64,000 nucleotides of DNA from positions 1 through 64,000 of the forward strand of contig NZ_JABEZT010000010.1 in the NCBI RefSeq assembly GCF_013149805.1, written 5' to 3'. The first letter of the stretch is position 1; each line of letters opens with the position of its first letter. A program made the position numbers and the translations under genes. This DNA comes from Isoptericola chiayiensis (GTDB lineage: Bacteria > Actinomycetota > Actinomycetes > Actinomycetales > Cellulomonadaceae). The notes below the pieces were generated by a model. The model had not been told where the DNA came from, ran no database searches, and saw only the letters and a program-made list of their open reading frames with translations. Shown here piece after piece: positions 44,846 through 52,921 of the stretch.

Positions 44846-45873
44846 GGACCCTCCGGGTCGTCCGTCCCCGTGGGGACGCGGTCGGCCCCGGCGGTCGTGG
44901 GGGCCGGGGCGGCCGTGAGCTCGGCCAGCCGCGCGGCGCCGTCGGCGAGCAGCCGTTCGGCGACGCGCACGCCGAGGTCGTACGCGGCCGGGTCGGCGTC
45001 GTCGTCGGCCACGTGGGAGGCGATCTCGACGCGGGCGGTGTGCGAGAGCTGTTCGGTGCCGTCCACGCGGGAGACGACGGCGGCGAGCGCCAGCGCACCG
45101 TCCTCGAGGCGGGCGTAGGCGCCGATCGGGGCGGAGCAGCCGGCCTCGAGGCGGGCGAGGACGGCGCGTTCGGCGGTGACGGCCAGGCGGGTGGGCCGGT
45201 GGTCGAGGGCGGCGAACGCGCGGGCGAGCTCCGCGTCGGCGGTCAGGTCGGCGGTCCGCGCCTCGACGGCGAGGGCGCCCTGGCCGGGGGCGGGTGCGAC
45301 GACGAGGGGGTCGAGCAGCTCGGAGACGACGTCGGTCCGCTCGAGCCGCGCCAGGCCCGCGAAGGCGAGGACGACGGCGTCGAGGTCGGCCTCGTCGCCG
45401 AGCGCCCGGGCGAGGCGGGTGCCGACGTTGCCGCGGATGTCGACGACGTCGAGGTCGGGGCGGGCGGCGCGCAGCTGGGCGGCACGGCGCGGCGACCCGG
45501 TGCCGACGCGACCGCCGCGGGGCAGGGTGTCGAGGGTGCGGCCGTCGCGGGCGCACAGCGCGTCGCGGGGGTCCTCGCGCTCGGGGGAGACGATGCGCAG
45601 CTCGTCGGGCTGCGCGGTGGGCAGGTCCTTGAGGGAGTGCACGGCGATGTCGCAGCGATCGTCGAGCAGCGCCTCGCGCAGCGCGGCGACGAACACTCCG
45701 GCGCCGCCGAGGGAGGCGAGCGGGGTGGTGCGGTCGGCGTCGCCCTGGGAGGTGATGTGCACAAGCTCGACGGGCCGGTCCAGCAGCTCCTCGAGGCGCC
45801 GCGCGACGGTCCCGGACTGGGTGGTGGCCAGCGCGCTGGCACGCGTACCGAGGCGCAGGGGTGGGGTGCTCAC
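44842..45873 (-). CDS. hemC: Hydroxymethylbilane synthase (porphobilinogen deaminase)
   Basis: A 343-residue enzyme that polymerises four porphobilinogens. 'LRLGTRASALATTQSGTVAR', 'VHITSQGDADRTTPL', 'DIAVHSLKDLPT', 'PRRAAQLRAARPDLDVVDIR' and the dipyrromethane-cofactor cysteine in 'LEAGCSAPIGAYA' are all present. Start GTG 45873 gives the normal N-terminus; the 35 extra residues from 45978 look non-coding. It heads the hemC-D-B-L set. About 200 bases upstream hold its promoter, which I cannot pinpoint. Confidence 0.95.
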   Translation of the reverse strand: MSTPPLRLGTRASALATTQSGTVARRLEELLDRPVELVHITSQGDADRTTPLASLGGAGVFVAALREALLDDRCDIAVHSLKDLPTAQPDELRIVSPEREDPRDALCARDGRTLDTLPRGGRVGTGSPRRAAQLRAARPDLDVVDIRGNVGTRLARALGDEADLDAVVLAFAGLARLERTDVVSELLDPLVVAPAPGQGALAVEARTADLTADAELARAFAALDHRPTRLAVTAERAVLARLEAGCSAPIGAYARLEDGALALAAVVSRVDGTEQLSHTARVEIASHVADDDADPAAYDLGVRVAERLLADGAARLAELTAAPAPTTAGADRVPTGTDDPEGP

Positions 45874-46075
45874 CCGGCCAGTCTCTCGCAGACCGGTGGG
45901 GGCGGGACAACCCGGGTGCCGCCGTCGGACGGACGTCACAGCGAACGGGACGTGAACGCGCCGTGAGAGCACTCTCATCGGCGCCTCACGGGCACCTCAT
46001 CACGGCTTCCTAGCGTGAGCGTCATCAGCCGCACCGCGCACCAGGCGCCCGCGGCAAGAGTCCTCGGGAGCAACC

Positions 46076-46771
46076 GTGCTCAAGAACCGCATCCTCGGAA
46101 CCCTCACCGCGCTGGCCCTGGCGGTGGCGAGCGTCGGCGTGGGCGCGAACGCCGCGCACGCGGACGACGACGACCGCGTGACCTGCTCGGGCTACGGCAC
46201 CAAGAACGCCCAGTACCGCCTCACGCTCGCCGAGCGCGACGACGACCGCATGCGCACCCGTCTGGCGATCGACACGAAAGTCAAGAACAAGAAGTGGACC
46301 GTGAAGGTCTACCGCGACGGCACGAAGGTCCACCAGGCCTCGAAGCGCACTGGCAAGAAGGGCGACGTGACCTTCGCCAAGACCGTGCGCGGCGACGACG
46401 ACCACCGCTACCGCGTCGTCGCCACCACCAAGGGGCAGAAGATCGTCCGCACGATCGCGCTGGACGACGACCTCGAGTGCCGCAGCGGCAAGGGGTCGAA
46501 GGGCAGCCGGTACGGCTACTCCGTGACCGAGCGGGACGACGACCGCGCCACCGCCCAGCTGCGCGTCAACGGCCCGAAGAAGAACGCCCGGTGGAACGTG
46601 TCCTACTACCGGGACGGCAAGAAGGTCGCCTCGGCCACCAAGCGGGCGAACAGGTACGGCAACGTCACCGTCACCAAGACGTTCCGCGCCGACGACGACC
46701 ACCGGATCAAGGTCGTCGCGAAGTCCGGGTACGGCGAGCGGATCACCCGCACGATCGACCTCGACGACTGA
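46076..46771 (+). CDS. Secreted two-repeat, Asp/Lys-rich protein of unknown function
   Basis: A 231-residue protein with a signal peptide ('LTALALAVASVGVGANAAHA'), then two tandem copies of one domain of about 95 residues. Both repeats follow the pattern Cys, a Tyr, 'ERDDDR', a Trp-containing 'YRDGKKV' stretch, 'KTxRxDDDHR', 'VVA' and 'RTIxLDD'. Each repeat keeps one cysteine near its start ('VTCSGYGTKN', 'LECRSGKGSK'), which could pair. High charge with triple-Asp clusters suggests cation binding or surface display. GGAGCAACC precedes the GTG, and TAGCGT near 46010 may be the -10. It interrupts the heme cluster without an evident link. Confidence 0.75.
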   Translation: MLKNRILGTLTALALAVASVGVGANAAHADDDDRVTCSGYGTKNAQYRLTLAERDDDRMRTRLAIDTKVKNKKWTVKVYRDGTKVHQASKRTGKKGDVTFAKTVRGDDDHRYRVVATTKGQKIVRTIALDDDLECRSGKGSKGSRYGYSVTERDDDRATAQLRVNGPKKNARWNVSYYRDGKKVASATKRANRYGNVTVTKTFRADDDHRIKVVAKSGYGERITRTIDLDD

Positions 46772-46785
46772 TCACCGCCGACGAC

Positions 46786-46817
46786 GCCCGCCCGGTCCCG
46801 CGACGGACCGGGCGGGC
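46786..46817 (+). terminator. 13-bp hairpin after the two-repeat secreted protein
   Basis: GCCCGCCCGGTCC pairs perfectly with GGACCGGGCGGGC around a 6-nt loop, 15 bases past the stop. The outer flanks ACGAC and GTCGT extend the pairing past a bulge. Confidence 0.65.
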
Positions 46818-46918
46818 GCCGTCGTGCCCGCGTCCCGCCGTCGTCCAGGTGGCCCCCAGCAGCCGGTGGCACGATGAGAGCATCCGGTCGCGCCCGACGA
46901 CCGGGTGAGGGGAGCCCC

Positions 46919-47368
46919 ATGGACGCCGTCCGGCACAGCATCGCCCTGGTGGCGCACGACAACAAGAAGGTCGAGCTGCTGCGCTGGGCCGAGTTCAACC
47001 GCGGCACGCTGTCCGGGCACCACCTGTGGGCCACCGGCACCACCGGCACCATGCTCGAGTTCGAGCTGGGCCTGCCGGTCCACCGGCTCCTGTCGGGGCC
47101 GGTCGGCGGGGACCAGCAGATCGGCGCCAAGATCGCCGAGGGCGCCATCGACATGCTGATCTTCTTCTGGGACCCGCTGGAGGCGCAGCCCCACGACCCC
47201 GACGTCAAGGCGCTGCTGCGGCTCGCCGCCGTGTGGAACGTGCCGATGGCCTGCAACGTCGCCACGGCCGACATGATGATCTCCTCGCCCATGCTGCACG
47301 AGGACTACGCGCACAACCGGCCCGTGATCGACCAGCGCGGCTGGGTCGGCGGGGAGCCGGTCGAGTGA
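46919..47368 (+). CDS. mgsA: Methylglyoxal synthase
   Basis: A 149-residue enzyme converting dihydroxyacetone phosphate to methylglyoxal and phosphate. Nearly all family motifs are present: '[19 protein letters not shown]', '[16 protein letters not shown]', '[20 protein letters not shown]', '[20 protein letters not shown]', '[15 protein letters not shown]'. The catalytic aspartates and substrate-binding TGTTG loop are intact. GAGGGGAG precedes ATG 46919. Its stop overlaps the next start (TGATG). The methylglyoxal bypass relieves sugar-phosphate stress; why it sits inside the heme cluster is not evident. Confidence 0.95.
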   Translation: MDAVRHSIALVAHDNKKVELLRWAEFNRGTLSGHHLWATGTTGTMLEFELGLPVHRLLSGPVGGDQQIGAKIAEGAIDMLIFFWDPLEAQPHDPDVKALLRLAAVWNVPMACNVATADMMISSPMLHEDYAHNRPVIDQRGWVGGEPVE

Positions 47369-48078
47369 TGGCCCTGCGCTTCGAGGAACTGGACTTCCAG
47401 CCGACCCCCATGGGCGAGATCAGCCTCCGCCGCCGGCACGACCCCGCCGCACGCCAGGACGTCTACGAGGTCCGGCTCGGCGACGAGTACCTCATGTCGA
47501 GCCTCTTCACGGTGGCGGAGCGGGCGCTCGCCACCCTCGCCCTCGACCTCCTCGACGCCCCCGCCGACGCGGCCTTGCGGGTGCTGGTCGGCGGCCTGGG
47601 CCTCGGCTACACCGCGCACGCGGCGCTCGCGGACCCGCGGGTCGCCGACCTGACGGTGGTCGAGTACTCCGGTCCCGTCCTGGACTGGCACCGGCGCGAG
47701 CTGCTGCCCGAGACGGCAGGGCTCGCCACCGACCCGCGCTGCCGGCTCGTGCAGGACGACTTCTTCGTCCGCATGGGTGCGGCGCCGCGGGAACGCTACG
47801 ACGCGATCCTGCTCGACATCGACCACACGCCGCAGCACGTGCTGCACCCGAGCCACGCCGACTTCTACACCGCGGCGGGGTTGCGCGCGGCGGCCGCGCA
47901 CCTGGAGCCGGGCGGCGCGTTCGCGCTGTGGTCCGACGACCCGCCGGGCCAGGGGTTCGAGGCGACGCTCGGACAGGTGTTCACCGAGCAGCGGGCGCAC
48001 GTGGTGCCGTTCGACAACCCGGTCACCGGCGGGACCTCCACCAACACGGTCTACCTGGCCCGCGGCGTCGTCCGATAG
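47368..48078 (+). CDS. Spermidine-synthase-like methyltransferase-fold protein
   Basis: A 236-residue Rossmann-fold protein related to polyamine aminopropyltransferases. 'LRVLVGGLGLGYTAHAALAD' is the nucleotide-binding loop, 'DLTVVEYSGPVLDWHRRELL' places the acidic residue at strand 2, and 'LVQDDFF' with 'DAILLDIDHTPQHVLHPSHA' mark the active-site side. The usual aminopropyltransferase Asp pair is not clearly kept, and no AdoMet decarboxylase is near, so true spermidine synthesis is doubtful. It starts within the mgsA stop codon, so the pair is coupled. Confidence 0.8.
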   Translation: MALRFEELDFQPTPMGEISLRRRHDPAARQDVYEVRLGDEYLMSSLFTVAERALATLALDLLDAPADAALRVLVGGLGLGYTAHAALADPRVADLTVVEYSGPVLDWHRRELLPETAGLATDPRCRLVQDDFFVRMGAAPRERYDAILLDIDHTPQHVLHPSHADFYTAAGLRAAAAHLEPGGAFALWSDDPPGQGFEATLGQVFTEQRAHVVPFDNPVTGGTSTNTVYLARGVVR

Positions 48079-48113
48079 ACGCCGATCCCCGCCGCCGGAG
48101 ACGCCGGCCACCG

Positions 48114-48188
48114 CCGCGCGGTCGTACCTTCCGTGCCGCGGTCGTACCCGGCGCGTACGACCGCGAGACGGAAGGTACGACCGCGCGG
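48114..48188. repeat. 75-bp nested palindrome between convergent genes
   Basis: An outer 21-bp perfect stem (48114-48134 with 48168-48188, core GGTCGTACCTTCCGT) encloses an inner 11-bp stem (48137-48147 with 48155-48165). GGTCGTACC occurs at 48120 and again at 48140, so the motif is used in both outer and inner stems, as in the 58-bp elements. It lies between the convergent spermidine-synthase-like and hemY genes. Confidence 0.8.
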
Positions 48189-48209
48189 GGGGACGGGGAG
48201 GGGCGCCGC

Positions 48210-49664
48210 CTACAGCCCCTCGACCGCCGCCTGGGCGTGCCCCACGATCGCGGCCAGCCCCGTGCCGGCCACCCAGCCGCCCGTCGTCGCCAGGCCCGGG
48301 GTGCGCCCGACGGCGGCGCTCAGCGCGGCGACGTCGGCCCGGTAGGCGGGCGTCGGGGGAGGCAGGGCACCGTCCCACCGCTGGACCAGGTGGTCCACGA
48401 CCCGGTCGGTCAGCGGCACCCCCAGCAGCCCGGAGGCGTCCCGGGCCGCCTCGTCCGCGTCCGGGGCCACGGTGGGCTCCCCGAGCCGCCCGTAGCTCAG
48501 CCGCACCACGTGGAAACCCTCGCCGGCCGCCGCGCGCACCCGGTCGGCCAGCCACGGCCACTTCGCCGTCGCGTGCGTCAGCGCCTTGGCCCGCACCTGG
48601 GACGAGTCGGACGCGGGAGCCACCAGCATCCCCGACCCGCGCGGCGCCGCGTCGAGCTCCGGAGCCTCCAGCAGCAGCGTCACCAGGTGCACGTCCGCGC
48701 CGGCCTCCGGGCGCGGGACGACGCCGGTCCACGGCTCCAGCAGCGGCGCCACCGCCGGGGTGGTCACCACCAGCCGGGGAGCCACCGTGGTGTGCACCGA
48801 CCCGCGACCGCCCCGCACCCCCGCCGACGTGGCCCGCGTGCGCACGACCCAGTCGCCGTCGTCGGACCGCTCGATCTCGACCACCTCGTGCCCGAGCCGC
48901 AACGCCGTGTGGATGGGGCCCGTGGCGTCCGTGGTGGGCGAGTCCGTCCAGTCCTCGGCGCTCGCGGCGATCTCGCCGGCGAGGGCCTCGACGAGGGTGT
49001 GGATACCGCCGTCGATGCCGCGCACCGCGGACCCGGCCGGGACCGCGGCGCGCAGGGCGCCGACGGCCCGCGTCAGCGAACCCTCCACGGCGAACCGGTC
49101 CAGCAGCCCGGGGGCGACGGTGGAGACGGCGAGCCGCTCCAGCGGGGCGGAGTGCACGCCCGCGGCGACCGGGGCGACGAGCCGGTCGGTGACGCGGGCG
49201 CCGAGGCGGGCGCGCACCAGGGAGCCGAGGTCCTCGGCCCGGGCGCCCACCTGGCGGGGCAGGACCCGGTCCAGCGCCGCCCGGGCGACCCCGGGCCAGC
49301 CGATCGCCCGGCGCACGTCCGGTGCCCAGGGCACGGCCGGGATGCCCAGCACCCCGGCGGCCGGCAGCGGGAAGGCACGCCCGGCCGCGTACCCCCAGGC
49401 GGGCAGGCCGGCGGGTGCGACGACGTCGAGGCCCAGCTCGTCCGCGAGCTCGGTCACGGCGCCGCCCCGCGCGGCGAACGACTCGGCGCCCAGGTCGAGC
49501 GGCACGCGCGGCAGCGACTCGAACGACCCGCCCCGGACCGGCCCGCCCAGCCGGGTGGAGGCCTCCAGCACGACGGTCTGCAGGCCGCGGTCGATGAGCG
49601 TGCGGGCCGCGACGAGCCCGCCGATCCCGCCCCCGACGACGACGGCGTCGACGCGCTGGCTCAC
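48210..49664 (-). CDS. hemY: Protoporphyrinogen/coproporphyrinogen III oxidase
   Basis: A 484-residue FAD enzyme of the HemY/HemG flavoprotein type. The N-terminal dinucleotide fold is 'DAVVVGGGIGGLVAARTLID', followed by 'VVLEASTRLGGPVRGG', and the C-terminal FAD motif is 'GLATTGGWVAGTGLAAIVGH'. In actinobacteria this family normally makes coproporphyrin III in the coproporphyrin-dependent heme route (CgoX), so that activity is inferred. GTG 49664 overlaps the hemE stop (GTGA). Neither ferrochelatase nor chdC/hemQ is in the window. Pro/Ala-rich inserts are typical of GC-rich genomes. Confidence 0.92.
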   Translation of the reverse strand: MSQRVDAVVVGGGIGGLVAARTLIDRGLQTVVLEASTRLGGPVRGGSFESLPRVPLDLGAESFAARGGAVTELADELGLDVVAPAGLPAWGYAAGRAFPLPAAGVLGIPAVPWAPDVRRAIGWPGVARAALDRVLPRQVGARAEDLGSLVRARLGARVTDRLVAPVAAGVHSAPLERLAVSTVAPGLLDRFAVEGSLTRAVGALRAAVPAGSAVRGIDGGIHTLVEALAGEIAASAEDWTDSPTTDATGPIHTALRLGHEVVEIERSDDGDWVVRTRATSAGVRGGRGSVHTTVAPRLVVTTPAVAPLLEPWTGVVPRPEAGADVHLVTLLLEAPELDAAPRGSGMLVAPASDSSQVRAKALTHATAKWPWLADRVRAAAGEGFHVVRLSYGRLGEPTVAPDADEAARDASGLLGVPLTDRVVDHLVQRWDGALPPPTPAYRADVAALSAAVGRTPGLATTGGWVAGTGLAAIVGHAQAAVEGL

Positions 49665-50809
49665 AGCGCGTGCACGAGCTCGACGACGCGGGTGAGCACG
49701 TCCGGGTCCGTGGACGGCGGCACGCCGTGGCCGAGGTTGACGACGTGGGCGGGGGCGGCGCGGCCGCGGTCGACGACGTCGCGCACGTGGGCCTCCAGCG
49801 CTTCTCGCGGGGCGCCGAGCAGCGCGGGATCGAGGTTGCCCTGCACCGGGACGTCGCCCCCGAGCAGGGCTGCGGCCTCGTCCAGGGGCGTGCGGTAGTC
49901 GATGCCGACGGTGCGGTGCGTCAGGCCGGCGTCCGTGAGGACGTCGCGCAGCGCCTCGAGCAGGTGGCCGGTGCCGGTGCCGAAGTGGATGCCGGGCACG
50001 CCGAGCGGGCCGTCGGTGCCGGCGTCGGGCACCCGCAGGTCCGCCACGTGCCGCAGCGCGCGGGTGGACGACGGCGCCACGTGCGTCGTGTAGTCGGCCA
50101 GCGACAGCGAGCCGGCCCAGGAGTCGAAGAGCTGGACAGCGCTGGCGCCGGCGAGCACCTGGGTGCGCAGGAACCGTCCGGTCAGGTCCGCGGTCCACTC
50201 GGTCAGGCGCCGCCACGACTCGGGGTCGGCGTGCATGAGGGTGCGCGCGGCGAGGTGGTCGCGCGACGGCCGGCCCTCGACGAGGTAGGCGGCGAGCGTG
50301 AAGGGCGCCCCGCCGAACCCGATCAGCGGCGTCCCGTCCGTCTCCTCGGCCAGGCCGGCGACGGTCCGGGCGACGGCCTCGGCGATCGGTGCGAGCGCCG
50401 CGTCGTCCACGTCCCGCGAGACCATCTCGTCGACGTCGGCCGCCGTGCGGTAGGGGCGGTCCATGACCGGGCCGACGCCGGAGACGATCTCCACGCCGAC
50501 GCCGGCCAGCTTCAGGGGGACGACGATGTCGCTGAAGAAGATCGCCGCGTCGACGCCGTGGCGGCGCACGGGCTGCAGCGTGATCTCCGCGGCGAGCTCG
50601 GGACGCAGGCAGGACTCGAGCATCCCGACACCCTGTCGCACCTCGCGGTACTCGGGCAGGCTGCGGCCCGCCTGCCGCATGAACCAGACCGGGGTGCGGT
50701 CGGGCCGGTCGCCGCGCAGGGCGCTGACCAGCGGGGACGTCGTCGTACGCCCGTCGACCAGGGGGTGGGAGCCGGGAAGGTTGCTGACGTTCGCCGTGGG
50801 GGATGTCAC
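49661..50809 (-). CDS. hemE: Uroporphyrinogen decarboxylase
   Basis: A 382-residue TIM-barrel enzyme turning uroporphyrinogen III into coproporphyrinogen III. Signature segments are 'RTPVWFMRQAGRSLPEYREV', the catalytic aspartate region 'AAIFFSDIVVPLKLAGVGVE', 'IGFGGAPFTLAAYLVEG' and 'VNLGHGVPPSTDPD'. CAGAAT (50823-50818) lies eight bases before the GTG, so a leaderless or near-leaderless mRNA is likely. It diverges from hemA across only 50 bases, so the two promoters face each other closely and may share control. Confidence 0.96.
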   Translation of the reverse strand: MTSPTANVSNLPGSHPLVDGRTTTSPLVSALRGDRPDRTPVWFMRQAGRSLPEYREVRQGVGMLESCLRPELAAEITLQPVRRHGVDAAIFFSDIVVPLKLAGVGVEIVSGVGPVMDRPYRTAADVDEMVSRDVDDAALAPIAEAVARTVAGLAEETDGTPLIGFGGAPFTLAAYLVEGRPSRDHLAARTLMHADPESWRRLTEWTADLTGRFLRTQVLAGASAVQLFDSWAGSLSLADYTTHVAPSSTRALRHVADLRVPDAGTDGPLGVPGIHFGTGTGHLLEALRDVLTDAGLTHRTVGIDYRTPLDEAAALLGGDVPVQGNLDPALLGAPREALEAHVRDVVDRGRAAPAHVVNLGHGVPPSTDPDVLTRVVELVHAL

Positions 50810-50859
50810 GGTCCACGATTCTGCCCCGAGGGGGCCAGGATCATAAAGTGGGGGGCACT
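50810..50859. promoter_or_regulatory. Divergent hemE/hemA promoter region
   Basis: The 50-bp gap holds a -10-like CAGAAT for hemE (50823-50818, minus strand) and TAAAGT for hemA (50844-50849), ten bases before its GTG. With so little room, one bound regulator would affect both genes. No clear palindrome is visible. Confidence 0.5.
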
Positions 50860-52242
50860 GTGGTTCTGATCTCCCTCACCGCATCCCACCGCGAGCTGGA
50901 CCTCGACGCGCTGGAGCGCCTGTCGACCGGCTCGGAGTCCGTGGGCCGTACCGTCGTGGGCTCCTGCCGCCCCGTGCAGGGCGCCGTCGTCATCTCCACC
51001 TGCAACCGGTTCGAGCTGTACCTCGACGTCGACGCACCGCTCGACGGCGACGTGGTGCGGCACGCCACCCGGCACGTCGCGGCCCTCGTCGCCGAGGCGT
51101 CCGGGGTGAGCACCGAGACCGCCGCCGCCTCGTTCGCGGTGCGCACCGGGTCGGACGTCGCCGCGCACCTGTTCGCCGTCGCGTCCGGCCTCGACTCGAT
51201 GGTCGTGGGCGAGCGGGAGATCGCCGGCCAGGTCAAGCGCTCGCTGGTCGTGGCGCGGGACCAGGACACCACCTCCAAGACGCTCGAGCTGCTCTTCCAG
51301 ACCGCCTCGCGCACGTCCAAGCAGGTCGGGCACCACACCGCGCTCGGGGGGACCGGCCGTTCGCTCGTCGCGCTCGGCCTCGACCTCGCCGGGGCGGTGC
51401 TGCGCCCCTACCCCGCGGCCCGGGCCGTCATCGTCGGCACCGGCGCCTACGCCGGGGCGTCCGTGGCGGCGCTGCGCGCCCGCGGGTGCGCCGACGTGCG
51501 GGTGTACTCCCGCTCCGGCCGCGCCGCGGAGTTCGCCGCCTCCCACGACGTCGTCGCGGTGGGCGCGGACACCGAGTCGCTCGTGTCCGCCCTGGCTGAG
51601 GCCGACCTGGTGGTCTCCTGCTCGGGGGCACGCGGTCGCGGCGGTGCGGCTCCGGCACCGGGCGCCGAGGCGTCGCTGGAGTACGTGCTCGACGTCGCGG
51701 CCGTGGCCCGCGCCCGGGAGCGGGCCGCGGACCGCGCGGGCGACGAGCCGGAGTCGGACGCGCTGGTGATCCTCGACCTGGCCTTGCACCGCGACGTCGA
51801 CCCGCAGGTCGCCGACGTCGAGGGCGTGCTGCTCTACGACCTGTCCACCCTCAAGGCGAACGCCCCGGCCACCGAGCACGCCGTCGTCGAGCACGCCCGC
51901 CGGATCGTCGCCGACGCCGCCACGCGGTTCGAGGAGACCCGGCTCGGCCGTGCCGCGGACGCCGCCGTCGTCGCGCTGTTCGACGACGCCGAGCGGACGG
52001 TCGCCGCGGAGGCCGCCGACGCCACGGCCCGGCTCGCCGCCGAGCTCGCGCCGCTGGGCGCCGAACCCTCCGAGGACGACCTGGAGAAGATCGCCCGGGA
52101 CGCGCGACGGCGCGCGCACAGCGCCCTGCACCACCGCATCGTCGAGGTGCGTGCCGCGGCGCTGGCCGAGGCGCGCGCGGCCGAGGCCGCCGTCGTCGCC
52201 GGCGCCGAACGGAGCCTGCGGGTGACCGAACCGGTCGACTGA
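50860..52242 (+). CDS. hemA: Glutamyl-tRNA reductase
   Basis: A 460-residue enzyme that starts the C5 heme pathway by reducing glutamyl-tRNA to glutamate-1-semialdehyde. The catalytic cysteine is Cys48 in 'VVISTCNRFELYLD'. Other marks are 'GLDSMVVGEREIAGQVKRSL', the NADPH fold 'AVIVGTGAYAGASVAALRAR' and the C-terminal dimerisation helices. A stretch around 'RARERAADRAGDEPESD' enlarges the NADPH domain relative to E. coli. GTG 50860 starts the family-typical 'VLISLTASH'; the upstream frame from 50803 crosses the hemE start and is rejected. Confidence 0.95.
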   Translation: MVLISLTASHRELDLDALERLSTGSESVGRTVVGSCRPVQGAVVISTCNRFELYLDVDAPLDGDVVRHATRHVAALVAEASGVSTETAAASFAVRTGSDVAAHLFAVASGLDSMVVGEREIAGQVKRSLVVARDQDTTSKTLELLFQTASRTSKQVGHHTALGGTGRSLVALGLDLAGAVLRPYPAARAVIVGTGAYAGASVAALRARGCADVRVYSRSGRAAEFAASHDVVAVGADTESLVSALAEADLVVSCSGARGRGGAAPAPGAEASLEYVLDVAAVARARERAADRAGDEPESDALVILDLALHRDVDPQVADVEGVLLYDLSTLKANAPATEHAVVEHARRIVADAATRFEETRLGRAADAAVVALFDDAERTVAAEAADATARLAAELAPLGAEPSEDDLEKIARDARRRAHSALHHRIVEVRAAALAEARAAEAAVVAGAERSLRVTEPVD

Positions 52243-52395
52243 GACCGAGGACACGAGAAACCACCCGCCCGGTCTGTCCGGTTGGTTCTCCTTTGTCGCG
52301 CCAGAACGGGCGCGCGTGTGTAGCCTGCCGTCGGGAGGCCGAGATCTCCGGTCTCCTCACAGTCTTCACTCTTCGCGCGGAAGGACCACACGACG

Positions 52396-52776
52396 ATGGA
52401 CAGCTTCTGGGACTACATCTGGTTCCTGCTCTGGATCTTCCTGTTCATGGCCTACCTCATCGTCCTGTTCCAGATCCTCACGGACCTGTTCCGGGACCAC
52501 CAGCTCTCCGGCTGGTGGAAGGCGCTGTGGGTCGTCTTCCTGATCTTCATCCCGCTGGTCACCGCCCTGATCTACCTGATCGCCCGCGGGCGCGGGATGG
52601 CGGAGCGCAACCTCGCAGCGGCGAAGGACGCCAAGACCGCCACGGACGACTACATCAAGTCGGTGGCCACGCCGCACTCGCCGGCCGACCAGATCGCCTC
52701 GGCCAAGAAGCTGCTCGACGAGGGCACCATCTCCGCCGAGGAGTTCGAGTCGCTGAAGGCCAAGGCGCTGTCCTGA
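52396..52776 (+). CDS. PLDc_N-type membrane protein with SHOCT tail
   Basis: A 126-residue protein: two N-terminal transmembrane helices of the phospholipase_D-nuclease N-terminal type ('WDYIWFLLWIFLFMAYLIVL', 'LWVVFLIFIPLVTALIYLIA'), the Arg-rich 'RGRGMAERN', and a C-terminal SHOCT hairpin ('QIASAKKLLDEGTISAEEFE'). Such proteins are common membrane-stress or oligomerisation modules, but no activity is established. GCGGAAGGACC precedes the ATG, and TAGCCT (52321) is a likely -10. It shares its SHOCT tail type with the pair at 1736-2295. Confidence 0.82.
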   Translation: MDSFWDYIWFLLWIFLFMAYLIVLFQILTDLFRDHQLSGWWKALWVVFLIFIPLVTALIYLIARGRGMAERNLAAAKDAKTATDDYIKSVATPHSPADQIASAKKLLDEGTISAEEFESLKAKALS

Positions 52777-52794
52777 CCTGAGCAACACCCTGCT

Positions 52795-52890
52795 GGACGC
52801 GCGACGGGTCTCGTCCGCGGTCGTCACCCCCGAAGTGGAGCGCCCCCAGGGCGCGTGAACGCGACCGCGGACGAGACCCGTCGCGCGTCC
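52795..52890. repeat. 96-bp element with 29-bp perfect inverted repeat
   Basis: The 29 bases 52795-52823 (GGACGCGCGACGGGTCTCGT...) recur perfectly inverted at 52862-52890. The 38-base loop itself contains GCGCC/GGCGC. It lies after the PLDc_N/SHOCT gene and ends 32 bases before the ppx start, leaving room for only a short leader. It is the longest perfect inverted repeat in the window. Confidence 0.85.
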
Positions 52891-52921
52891 GGCAGCGGCC
52901 GACGCACAGAAAGGCTCCAGC

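Noticed and set aside
41662-52242. Complete heme pathway in the window
   Set aside because: Ferrochelatase and chdC/hemQ were looked for and not found here.
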